Assembly (NCBI GenBank): GCA_964438715.1
Contig: CAYTLQ010000170.1
Coordinates: 1-16,193 of the forward strand
Length of the DNA: 16,193 bases
DNA from: CAYTLQ01 sp964438715
GTDB taxonomy: Bacteria > Bacteroidota > Ignavibacteria > Ignavibacteriales > Ignavibacteriaceae
Direction of reading: 5' to 3'
The notes below the pieces were generated by a model, which saw only the letters and a list, made by a program, of their open reading frames with translations, was not told where the DNA came from and searched no databases. Positions 1 to 6,809 of the stretch are shown in pieces; positions within the stretch are counted from its first letter, which is position 1, and every line of letters begins with the position of its first letter. The translations under genes were made by a program, and so were the position numbers.

Positions 1-216
1 TTTGTTTTCGCTAATAAGACCGGACAATACTTTACCAATAAGTAATTCACTGCCTCCATCAGAATAGTTTGCTGAAGTGTCTATAAGATTGAACCCGGAG
101 AGCAAAGCTTTTTTCAGTGCTTCTTCATGTTGGGCAACTGAATAATCGACTCTATAGCTTCCAAAACCACAAACACTTACATCAAAATTTGTTTTACCTA
201 ACTTTTTGTAACGCAC
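1..216 (-). CDS. Aldo/keto reductase, N-terminal fragment (runs off the left edge)
   Basis: The 72 visible residues match the start of an NAD(P)H-dependent aldo/keto reductase (TIM barrel). The opening strand reads MRYKKLGKTNFDVSVCGFG, and LIDTSANY contains the family's conserved active-site Asp (D46) and Tyr (Y51), followed by the usual SE-LIGK segment. I chose a GTG start at 216: the nearby ATG at 220 hits a stop after eight codons, and AGGGGA lies 5-6 bases upstream of the GTG. The catalytic Lys and His and the cofactor-binding C-terminus lie outside the window, so the substrate cannot be judged. It reads in the same direction as the nuclease gene upstream, separated by about 140 bp. It may be part of the older metabolic locus that also held the truncated DUF1611 gene (inference). 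Confidence 0.85.
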   Translation of the reverse strand, partial: MRYKKLGKTNFDVSVCGFGSYRVDYSVAQHEEALKKALLSGFNLIDTSANYSDGGSELLIGKVLSGLISENK

Positions 217-358
217 TCATTTCCCCTGTATTTTTTGTAATTGTTTTTCAATTGCCTCAACCTATTCACCGGTTCCATGGCGAATAACATTTACTGATAT
301 ATATCTTTACCATAATATTATTGTAAAAATCATTCTATTTATAGACAAAACGGGGTTT
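217..358 (-). promoter_or_regulatory. AT-rich intergenic region upstream of the aldo/keto reductase
   Basis: This 142 bp stretch separates the nuclease stop from the aldo/keto reductase start and probably carries the reductase promoter, though no clear -35/-10 pair can be assigned. A small inverted repeat, AATTG-TTTTT-CAATT at 239-253, lies just upstream of the reductase start and could be a weak operator or a chance hairpin. At the nuclease stop, AAAAC-CCC-GTTTT (minus strand, around 347-360) could form a weak 5 bp stem but lacks a proper U-tract, so I do not call it a terminator. Confidence 0.3.
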
Positions 359-1525
359 TCAATAAACTATTTCTTGAAATTTGAGGCTGTTTTTATCCAA
401 TTCGTATTCGATATATTTTATCGGCATACAACGATTATTTTTTTTATTAAATTGACTGAAACTATTAATAACCCTAGTGTAATCTGGTGATAATTTATTA
501 TCTATTTTTTTTGAAACCAAGACTGGTTGTATATCACTTATCCTATTAGGGATGTAATATTGTTCTAACCAATCAACATACCTTTGTATTTGAACTACAT
601 TATCAGTATTTGCTTCCACGGATTTTAGTTCAACAGGTAATACTATTCTTTTTTGACAATCATTTTTATCCACTAATGAAAGCATAACATCTATTCTTTG
701 CATCCCTACACCACAAGATACTTCGTTACCCATCCATTCAATCCTTAAATCTTTAAGTAAACTTTCATCTAACTCTTTATTCGTATTTATACCAATATTT
801 TGGATAATATATGCCTGTAAGTGTGCTTCAAAGGCTCTGTTATTTTTAAATTTGTAAATCAATCTTGGAAGAATATTTATCTTCTCTTTTCTTCCAGTGT
901 AATTATGAGAAGTATTGTTCACATTTATTTCTTGAGTCTGAACATCAAAAGTAAAATTTTCTCCTGAAAGTATTTGACGATTATTTTTATCTCTTAGTAA
1001 TTTAAAGAGTCTCTCGCTCTCAAATATAGTTATCATGGTATTACCACGATTACCTTTTAATTTTCTATAAATTAAACTCCAAAGCATTTGATTTGGCGAT
1101 TGGATTTGCTTTATTTCGTCTAATGCTTCCCACTCTGTAACCCCCTTTGCATAAATTTCAAAAGGTTCAAGTAAAGTTCTAAATGTTAAAGACTTTATTA
1201 ATTCATTCCTTAAAAATTGTTTAGAATCTTTATTGTCTAAAAAAGAGAAATCTTCTTTAGCCTTAAAAATACCATAAAACTTACCTTCCCAAACTTTATG
1301 AGAATAATTTTGTTGTAAATAAAAAATTATAAAATCCCCCTTCCTGATTCTTTGAGAATCTGCAATCATCCCTATCAAATTATTTTCAGTCGTGTGTTTT
1401 AAAGTTGTTGTAGCTTTGTTATTAAAATCTATGAAGTTATCTTTTGCACCTGTTCCTGCAAAAAGATACTCTAAGTGATACTTAAATGTAGTTGTGTCAA
1501 CAATAAAAACATGCGTTGTACTCAT
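359..1525 (-). CDS. Putative restriction endonuclease: EVE/PUA-like domain plus DUF91/NucS-like PD-(D/E)XK domain
   Basis: This 388-residue protein appears to have two domains. Residues 1 to about 165 resemble an EVE/PUA-superfamily module: a GDFIIFYLQ strand at 63-71, WEGKFYGIFKA at 79-89, then LWSLIYRKLKGNRGNT at 148-163. EVE domains are known or predicted to bind modified bases. Residues about 220-345 look like a DUF91/NucS-type PD-(D/E)XK nuclease: E233 in FEAHLQAY, D279 in RIDVML, the E299-x-K301 pair in PVELKS, then VQIQRYVDWLEQYY at 311-324. Its ATG overlaps the methyltransferase stop by 4 bp (ATGA), and AAGAAGG at 1533-1539 is a good ribosome site 7 nt upstream, so the two genes are translationally coupled with the methyltransferase first. 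That order fits a type II restriction-modification operon. The domain assignment is by motif recognition only; a modification-sensing nuclease outside classical restriction is also possible. Confidence 0.7.
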   Translation of the reverse strand: MSTTHVFIVDTTTFKYHLEYLFAGTGAKDNFIDFNNKATTTLKHTTENNLIGMIADSQRIRKGDFIIFYLQQNYSHKVWEGKFYGIFKAKEDFSFLDNKDSKQFLRNELIKSLTFRTLLEPFEIYAKGVTEWEALDEIKQIQSPNQMLWSLIYRKLKGNRGNTMITIFESERLFKLLRDKNNRQILSGENFTFDVQTQEINVNNTSHNYTGRKEKINILPRLIYKFKNNRAFEAHLQAYIIQNIGINTNKELDESLLKDLRIEWMGNEVSCGVGMQRIDVMLSLVDKNDCQKRIVLPVELKSVEANTDNVVQIQRYVDWLEQYYIPNRISDIQPVLVSKKIDNKLSPDYTRVINSFSQFNKKNNRCMPIKYIEYELDKNSLKFQEIVY

Positions 1526-2667
1526 TTTTTTACCTTCTTAAATAAAAAAATATACTCGTGTTTGAAAATGTAAAATCCACCAACTAATGCTCTATACCTC
1601 CATAATTCTTTCTGATTCATTTTTCCCTTTGTCTCCTCGAAATTTTTAATTATTGTCGATTTTAAGATATACCCTCTCTTTAAAACTTCATTCATTGTAT
1701 AGAATGCAAGGGGGATCCATTCCCCTTGCGAGTACTTATCTCCAATAACTACTGCGAAGTATCTTCCATTATCCAAGACATCATATGTATTATCCACTAC
1801 TTTACCAAATTGACATAAAAATTCTTCAATAGTCAAAGCATTTGATAAATCTTTGTTATTCTTACTAAACTTTATAATATCCCAATATGGTGGGTGCATA
1901 ATTAAGAATTGAACGGATTTAACATTTCTTTTTTCTAATTCTTTCTTAAAATTTAATACTGTGCTATCTGCATTGATGACTTCAGTTTTAACATTAAATT
2001 TATTTTCTTCAGCCGATATATTCCGATTTGCTAAATCGACAACTTCCGGCAATAACTCAACACCAATACCATTTCTTCCAAGTCTTCTACATTCTATCAG
2101 AGTAGTTCCGCTACCTAAAAAGGCATCTAATACCCACTCACCTTTTTTTGTGTATCTCCTCATAAATTGATTGGGAATTTGAGGAATAAAATTTCCCCAA
2201 TAACCTGCATTATGTGCACCCGATTTATCTCTTTTATCTAAAATCCATAAACTTTCAGTTAAAATATCTTTATATTCTTTCCATCGATTTAAGTTAATAT
2301 CATTAATCTTACTTGTCTTTACTTCCGTAAAACTTTTTTTTAGTCGTAAAATATAATATTTTGCTCTTTCGATAGTTTGAGCAGAAGCTATTTGTTTCAA
2401 CTCTTCCAATAGAATTTCATTATTTACCTTTAAAGTATTACCATCAGGGGTAATATTTAATATTCCCATATTATCTTTTCCTGGATTTTTAATAATTTCA
2501 ATGACCTGCAATGTTTCAAGTTTAATTTTGTTATTTTCGTTTAATGCTTCAATTTTAGATAAAAATCCCAAGAACATTTCTTGATTAATAATAACTTCTG
2601 TTTTCCAATTAGTCTTACAATGAAATTCGCTCTCAATATCAAATAAAATCATGTTATTGTTTTTCAT
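1522..2667 (-). CDS. DNA amino-methyltransferase (N6-adenine or N4-cytosine) of a restriction-modification pair
   Basis: This is a SAM-dependent DNA methyltransferase. A motif X-like segment, GYWGNFIPQIPNQFMRRY (155-172), leads into motif I, VLDAFLGSGTTLIE (179-192), which binds SAM. IGVELLPEVVDLANRN (201-216) follows as motif II, and catalytic motif IV is MHPPYWDI (257-264). GRYFAVVIGD (301-310) corresponds to the later core strands. Motif IV usually begins with D, N or S; here it is H. About 70 residues separate motifs I and IV and little follows the core, so target recognition probably lies in the unrecognised N-terminal ~150 residues (inference). I start at the ATG at 2667, with AGG 8 nt upstream, rather than at a GTG three codons earlier. 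It is the first gene of a two-gene operon with the overlapping nuclease. Whether the product is m6A or m4C cannot be decided from sequence. The region is visibly more AT-rich than the plus-strand genes. Confidence 0.85.
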   Translation of the reverse strand: MKNNNMILFDIESEFHCKTNWKTEVIINQEMFLGFLSKIEALNENNKIKLETLQVIEIIKNPGKDNMGILNITPDGNTLKVNNEILLEELKQIASAQTIERAKYYILRLKKSFTEVKTSKINDINLNRWKEYKDILTESLWILDKRDKSGAHNAGYWGNFIPQIPNQFMRRYTKKGEWVLDAFLGSGTTLIECRRLGRNGIGVELLPEVVDLANRNISAEENKFNVKTEVINADSTVLNFKKELEKRNVKSVQFLIMHPPYWDIIKFSKNNKDLSNALTIEEFLCQFGKVVDNTYDVLDNGRYFAVVIGDKYSQGEWIPLAFYTMNEVLKRGYILKSTIIKNFEETKGKMNQKELWRYRALVGGFYIFKHEYIFLFKKVKK

Positions 2668-2694
2668 ATTAAACACCTATTATCATTTAAATAT

Positions 2695-2961
2695 TTATGC
2701 AGTGGCGATACCAATAACTAATGTATTCGCTCTTTCACCGTATTCATCCCGAATGTCGAGAGTATCAACTACAGGAATATTACAAACACCCAGTAATTCA
2801 CCACTTGTTTTACCGGCTTCACCTCTATCGAAAATGGCAATAACTTCTTCCGGCTTATAGTAAATAAGATTTCGTGCGGTTTTACCATTATGCGGGTTGG
2901 TAAGTCCCTCTGTTAGGAGAATAATTCTTCGACTCATCGGGAAAGATTTTTTTAATGTCAA
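2695..2961 (-). pseudogene. Truncated DUF1611 (DgcN-like) N-terminal remnant
   Basis: The translation matches the N-terminal domain of DUF1611 proteins (the family containing D-glutamate N-acetyltransferase DgcN): RRIILLTEGLTNPHNGKTAR, then YYKPEEVIAIFDRGEAGKTS, LGVCNIPVVDTL and NTLVIGIATA. Complete members are about 330-350 residues and continue into a second, P-loop-containing domain. Here TAA follows directly after GIATA, at the point where the family normally continues with a Gly-Gly turn. The rest of the gene is missing, and the methyltransferase ATG begins 28 bp further on. The start is uncertain: ATG at 2937 matches the usual family start, whereas TTG at 2961 has AGAAGG a few bases upstream. 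It is most likely a dead gene left by a recombination event that brought in the restriction-modification pair. A small expressed fragment cannot be excluded. Confidence 0.7.
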
Positions 2962-3143
2962 TTAACCTTCTACCAGCGTTCAGCTTTGTATTTATTTTAT
3001 AACCTTTGTAACAGGATAAGGATACAACTTTTTCAAGCAGGGGAATAATCATTAAACTTATAATATTTCAATAAAATCTTTTTCCGTCATATACGGCGTA
3101 CTATCCCATAAAGTTCATATTACCAGATCCATCAGTAATAAAA
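2962..3143 (-). other. Spacer between the DUF262 gene and the DUF1611 remnant
   Basis: This 182 bp AT-rich spacer holds no complete gene. On the minus strand an 18-codon open stretch ending at 3062-3064 reads TLWDSTPYMTEKDFIEIL before a stop. It has no start codon suited to a gene and could be the tail of a deleted gene. I cannot assign it to a family. Confidence 0.25.
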
Positions 3144-4862
3144 TCATTTTTCCGAATCAGCGTCCGGATTATAAAAATGACTTCTCCAGATAGAACAAGC
3201 CCATTTAGCCATCTTCTCTTGTCTATGCTGAATCGTTTCCGGAGACCAGGAAGAATAGTTTAATTCATTCCTGCTTAATTGATAACGAGAAGTCTGATAT
3301 ACTTCTCTTTTTTCTTGAAAAGATTTATCACCAGCTTTTTTATTAAAACTCTCTTCAAGTAAAGTATAGTTACCGAGCATATAAACATACTCTTCTTGTT
3401 GAACTGCCGGAAAATCAGATTCCCAATCCATAGAAGGATTTTCCGGTAACACATGGTCAATAGTTGCAGTAGCATCCTCATACTGCAAGGATGTTCCGGC
3501 TATTTTATTTTCTAACTCAACAAGTATATATTTTACAAGGTTTTTATTTCTTTTTGTGCTAATTAATTTTGTTGAAAACGCCTGCTTAAAATTATCATCA
3601 GAAACATAGATAGATTTCAAAATCTTTGATGCTTGCGCTGCCGTTGAAATTTCACCGGAAAATATTTTTACTGAAAGTTTATTAAATACCACCTCAATTT
3701 CATTTGTATGTAAACCGGAAATAACATTATAACGAAATGTTATAACCATAAGTTCACGCAATAATTTTGTTAACTCATCATCAGGAAGTTTTTGTTTGGC
3801 TATGAGAATTAGTGAGTACCAGGTTGAAACTCTAAATAAATTTAAACAACGGATGTAAACTCGCTGTTGCTTATTCCAGATGGGATCTGCCGGATTTTCG
3901 AACGCACTGTATAAATAAGCCAGCTGTTCTAATTCGTTAAGTAAATGAAAAACATCCGCAGGAGTTTGTATTGTACTTTTAATCTCTCTGTACAAATTTG
4001 ATTGCCGCACGAGTTCATGCCTCGAGTTCCAATAGTGCCTTAGAAAAGTTGGGAAATCAGACTTGCCTAAATTGTCATTAATACTTTGCCAACGCCTCTC
4101 TGTCTCTTCCAGATCTGCAGTACTTACTTCAAAGGCAATAGAAAATAAATAGTTCTTTAATAAATCAGATGGAGATAATCTCACCCCGCGCGCATTTAGT
4201 GTCTCGAAAACCTTATATGCATTAAGATCATCACTGACTATAATAGTAGTAAAAATGAGAGAATTTGAAATATCCTCATCAATTAATTTTGCAAGTTCCT
4301 CACCTGATTTTGCTGTAACTTTATTTTTTAATTCCGTGTAAAAATATTCATAAGCATCCCACAACTTTTTTTGTGAGGGCTTCAATTTAGCTAGTACCGG
4401 AGGTTTTCGATGGTTTAACAAATAACTTTTATAGAAGTCATCATTGTTCTTATTGAGTACTAATTTAGGTGTGATGGTAAGTTTCGAAGTAGAAAAATTA
4501 CCTAGAAATTTTTCTGTAAGTTTTTCCAGACGAGTTTCATTATCGTTTTTATCTATGCCTTCATTAACCCAATCCTTTAACAATCGGACTGCTGATAAAC
4601 ACAATACACTCAGAGTTGCTAATCGCTGTTGACCGTCAATTATATAAGAAGTTTTTATTCTGGTACTATCCTCCTGAAATACCAAATAGCCCATGTAGTG
4701 ATACTTTTCTTTTGGTAACTCTACAATATCCATCCATAAATCTTCCCAATATTCTCTCTCCCATGAGTAATCCCTCTGATACAAAGGGACAATATATGTT
4801 CGTCCATTGGCAATTAGTTCATTGTATGTGGCAGTGTTGGTATTTAATAACAAAGAGGGCAT
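3144..4862 (-). CDS. DUF262/DUF1524 protein, GmrSD-like putative DNA nuclease
   Basis: The 572-residue protein has the two-domain architecture of GmrSD-type type IV restriction enzymes. The N-terminal DUF262 domain, a ParB/Srx-like NTPase module, shows IVPLYQRDYSWE (24-35) and the signature IIDGQQRLATLS (74-85). The C-terminal DUF1524 domain is an HNH-family (beta-beta-alpha metal) nuclease: IDHVLPENP near 468 holds the catalytic Asp-His, and LGNYTLLEESFNKKAGDKSF (about 496-515) holds the distal Asn residues. Characterised relatives use NTPs and cut modified phage DNA (GmrSD on glucosylated hydroxymethylcytosine, SspE with phosphorothioate sensing). I place the start at the ATG at 4862, giving the usual MPSLLLNTNTATYNELI opening, rather than a TTG 18 codons upstream; neither has a clear ribosome site. 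It is transcribed towards the methyltransferase/nuclease pair but separated by 280 bp or more and a dead gene, so probably not one operon. Its target modification is unknown. Confidence 0.85.
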   Translation of the reverse strand: MPSLLLNTNTATYNELIANGRTYIVPLYQRDYSWEREYWEDLWMDIVELPKEKYHYMGYLVFQEDSTRIKTSYIIDGQQRLATLSVLCLSAVRLLKDWVNEGIDKNDNETRLEKLTEKFLGNFSTSKLTITPKLVLNKNNDDFYKSYLLNHRKPPVLAKLKPSQKKLWDAYEYFYTELKNKVTAKSGEELAKLIDEDISNSLIFTTIIVSDDLNAYKVFETLNARGVRLSPSDLLKNYLFSIAFEVSTADLEETERRWQSINDNLGKSDFPTFLRHYWNSRHELVRQSNLYREIKSTIQTPADVFHLLNELEQLAYLYSAFENPADPIWNKQQRVYIRCLNLFRVSTWYSLILIAKQKLPDDELTKLLRELMVITFRYNVISGLHTNEIEVVFNKLSVKIFSGEISTAAQASKILKSIYVSDDNFKQAFSTKLISTKRNKNLVKYILVELENKIAGTSLQYEDATATIDHVLPENPSMDWESDFPAVQQEEYVYMLGNYTLLEESFNKKAGDKSFQEKREVYQTSRYQLSRNELNYSSWSPETIQHRQEKMAKWACSIWRSHFYNPDADSEK

Positions 4863-5184
4863 AGTATTTAAAGTCAAATTAATTAGTGTAATCGCATAAC
4901 TACAATCTAAATACAATCAAGAAAAAAATCTTATTATCGGTAGAATAAAATTACATAAAATTCTTTATCACCTTTTATAAGAACATAAGTAATTATAAAC
5001 TCTAATTGAAATATAATAAAGGGCGTTAGATTTATTAGTCCACCACTTTTGAGAGAGAGGGTAATTATGAAATTAATTAAAGAGGGTACTACTTAAACAA
5101 AATATTCATGATCTAATTTGTAATGATAGAATTTCTGCTGTTTGGGGTTTCGGATTAAAGATTAAATTTATTGGAGGAATCAAA

Positions 5185-5295
5185 ATGCTTGACGAAACTC
5201 TTTTATCAAGACTAAGGAAAAGCGATGATGTAGTTTTACCGGCAACTATAATTCACGAGAAAAATGGACATTTACTTAACCAAAATAACCAATAA
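5185..5295 (+). CDS. Possible small protein of 36 residues with a strong ribosome site
   Basis: An ATG at 5185 is preceded by GGAGGA at 5173-5178, six bases upstream. This is the best Shine-Dalgarno sequence in the window, where most genes lack one. The product begins MLDETLLSRLRKSDDVVLPA and ends HLLNQNNQ. It is charged, with no membrane segment and no family I recognise. The frame stays open upstream of the ATG back to about 5080 without another ATG, so it could also be a decayed remnant of a larger gene. Its 3' end overlaps a 32-codon ORF on the opposite strand. Real translation is uncertain. Confidence 0.3.
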   Translation: MLDETLLSRLRKSDDVVLPATIIHEKNGHLLNQNNQ

Positions 5296-5374
5296 GGATC
5301 ATTGGTGAACAAATAAACTCTCCGTGAATATCCATTCGCTCAACTTTTTTCATAAATTTTACAAGATTCACCAT
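5276..5374 (-). CDS. Possible small ORF of 32 residues, antisense to the end of the 36-residue ORF
   Basis: An ATG at 5374 on the minus strand, with GAGGGA about three bases upstream, opens a 32-codon frame beginning MVNLVKFMKKVERMDIHGEF and ending in a hydrophobic ICSPMILIGYFG tail. The basic first half and hydrophobic end loosely resemble small membrane-active peptides, but nothing identifies a family. It overlaps the tail of the plus-strand small ORF by 20 bp. It may be chance or a gene remnant. Confidence 0.2.
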   Translation of the reverse strand: MVNLVKFMKKVERMDIHGEFICSPMILIGYFG

Positions 5375-5478
5375 ATTTCCCTCACCCTAATGCCACTAGA
5401 ATTTCCGCCTGTAATTTTTACCCGATTATGAGTAAATTTATATTTTGTGTTATTCATATCTTACAAAATAGCGAAATA

Positions 5479-6318
5479 ATGAGAGAATACCTCGATTTAG
5501 TAAAACTTGTCCTCGAACAGGGCATCCGAAAGCAGAGCCGTACCGGTGTTGATACCATTTCGTATTATTCTGCTCACTACCGCGTTGACCTTTCGAAGGG
5601 CTTTCCTCTCCTTACCACAAAGAAAATGGAGTGGAAATCTCTTCTTCACGAAGTATTGTGGTATCTCAGCGGTGAAAATCACATCAGAAATCTGCGAAAG
5701 CATACGAAAATATGGGATGCCTGGGCGGATGAGGACGGAAATCTTGAAACTGCTTACGGGTATTATTGGAGAAAATTTCCAAGCGCTCAGAAAAATGCTA
5801 AGGGTGAATGGGAGGTAAAAGAAATTGATCAGATTCGTTATGTTATTGATGAAATAAAAAGGAAACCCTACAGCAGAAGGCTCGTAGTTACTGCCTGGGA
5901 ACCCGGAAATGCAATTACCAGTAAATTACCACCATGCCATTATACTTATGCCTTTAATGTAAGCAATGGTAAACTAAACTGCCACCTGACTCAACGCTCC
6001 GGGGATATTGCACTTGGTATTCCATTTAACCTCGCGGCTTATTCTATATTAACACAAATAATAGCACAGGAGACCGGTCTGGAACCCGGATACTTCTCAC
6101 ACACTATTATTGATGCGCATATTTATGTTGCTGATAAGGGAAGCCCTACCGAAAAGTACGACCACAGAGAAGGACTCCTTGAACAATTAAAACGGGAACC
6201 ATTAGAGCTTCCGAAACTTGTTATTGCCCGGAAACCGATAGATGAGCTAACCTTTGATGATTTTGAACTTATTGGCTATAAGTCGCACCCTAAAATTAAA
6301 TTTGAAGTGGCAGTTTGA
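5479..6318 (+). CDS. thyA: Thymidylate synthase
   Basis: ThyA converts dUMP to dTMP using 5,10-methylenetetrahydrofolate as both methyl donor and reductant. Family marks are clear: RTGVDTISYY with the phosphate-binding Arg (R21), KGFPLLTTKKM (40-50), EVLWYLSGE (58-66), the catalytic Cys in LPPCHYTY (C153), QRSGDIALGIPFNLAAYSIL (172-191) with R173 and N184, and IDAHIY (211-216) with the nucleotide-binding His/Tyr. Where E. coli has a Cys in the RSCD motif this protein has Gly. From ATG 5479 the protein is 279 residues, close to the usual 264. The frame extends to an ATG at 5428, but those 17 extra residues do not belong to the family. Neither start has a clear ribosome site. The stop overlaps the dihydrofolate reductase start by 4 bp, which fits the need to regenerate the dihydrofolate that ThyA makes. 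Confidence 0.97.
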   Translation: MREYLDLVKLVLEQGIRKQSRTGVDTISYYSAHYRVDLSKGFPLLTTKKMEWKSLLHEVLWYLSGENHIRNLRKHTKIWDAWADEDGNLETAYGYYWRKFPSAQKNAKGEWEVKEIDQIRYVIDEIKRKPYSRRLVVTAWEPGNAITSKLPPCHYTYAFNVSNGKLNCHLTQRSGDIALGIPFNLAAYSILTQIIAQETGLEPGYFSHTIIDAHIYVADKGSPTEKYDHREGLLEQLKREPLELPKLVIARKPIDELTFDDFELIGYKSHPKIKFEVAV

Positions 6319-6806
6319 AAAAAATAATTATTTCCGCAATAGCTTCTAACGGAATAATCGGAAGTAAAAAAGGTGGCTTACCCTGGAATGTTAAAGAAGA
6401 ATTTGCACACTTTAAAGCTACTACAACCGGTTTCCCTATAATTATGGGAAGAAAAACTTTTGAAGAACTTGGTAAACCATTAAAAAACCGTATAAATATT
6501 GTTATAACACGCAACCGTTCTTTCAGTTATGAACACGATGATGTAAAAATAGCTGCTTCACTTGATGATGCAATTCAATATTGTACACAGCTACCGTTTG
6601 AAAAAGTATTTATTATCGGAGGTGGTGAAATCTACCGCCAGGCTATTGATATTGCTGATGAAATGATTCTTTCATTTATGCATTTCGATGCTGAAGGCGA
6701 TATTTACTTTCCGCCTTTCAACAATGATAATTGGCAAATAACTGCAGAAGATCAACGCGAACAATTTACCATAAAATATTATCAAAAAAATCTGGCATCG
6801 GGTTGA
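6315..6806 (+). CDS. folA: Dihydrofolate reductase, TTG start
   Basis: This 163-residue enzyme reduces dihydrofolate to tetrahydrofolate with NADPH, recycling the product of the preceding thymidylate synthase. Visible motifs are IIISAIASNGIIGSKKGGLP at the N-terminus, LPWNVKEEFAHFK (22-34) with the catalytic acidic residue (E29, where E. coli has D27), the NADPH-binding PIIMGRKTFE (41-50), the NIVITRN strand (60-66), and VFIIGGGEIYRQA with its conserved Gly-Gly pair. The start is TTG at 6315, sharing the bases TTGA with the thyA stop. No ATG occurs before residue 44, well inside the fold, so TTG is required. The overlap implies translational coupling. The mutL gene follows after 3 bp. Confidence 0.95.
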   Translation: MKKIIISAIASNGIIGSKKGGLPWNVKEEFAHFKATTTGFPIIMGRKTFEELGKPLKNRINIVITRNRSFSYEHDDVKIAASLDDAIQYCTQLPFEKVFIIGGGEIYRQAIDIADEMILSFMHFDAEGDIYFPPFNNDNWQITAEDQREQFTIKYYQKNLASG

Positions 6807-6809
6807 TAT

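Larger units (their letters stand above)
4863..5478. promoter_or_regulatory. Divergent intergenic region between the defence block and thyA
   Basis: This 616 bp AT-rich region separates the leftward DUF262 gene from the rightward thyA operon, so it should contain promoters for both. The sequence ACTCTAATTGAAATATAATA near 4998-5019 is one place where a -10-like element could sit. I cannot assign boxes with confidence. It holds two very small possible ORFs, listed separately, and a nine-codon ORF, MKLIKEGTT, at 5067-5096. I see no tRNA, attachment site or convincing terminator. Confidence 0.3.

Noticed and set aside
347..360. AAAAC-CCC-GTTTT as a terminator after the nuclease gene
   Set aside because: The stem is only 5 bp, the loop is 3 nt and no U-tract follows.
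2937..2961. TTGACA near 2956-2961 (minus strand) as a -35 promoter box for the DUF1611 remnant
   Set aside because: No matching -10 element at a suitable distance; the sequence overlaps the possible coding start.
3062..3118. Open stretch TLWDSTPYMTEKDFIEIL on the minus strand as a lost gene tail
   Set aside because: Too short to identify. A faint likeness to the LWDSYAAEK part of the HAD protein in this window is not convincing.
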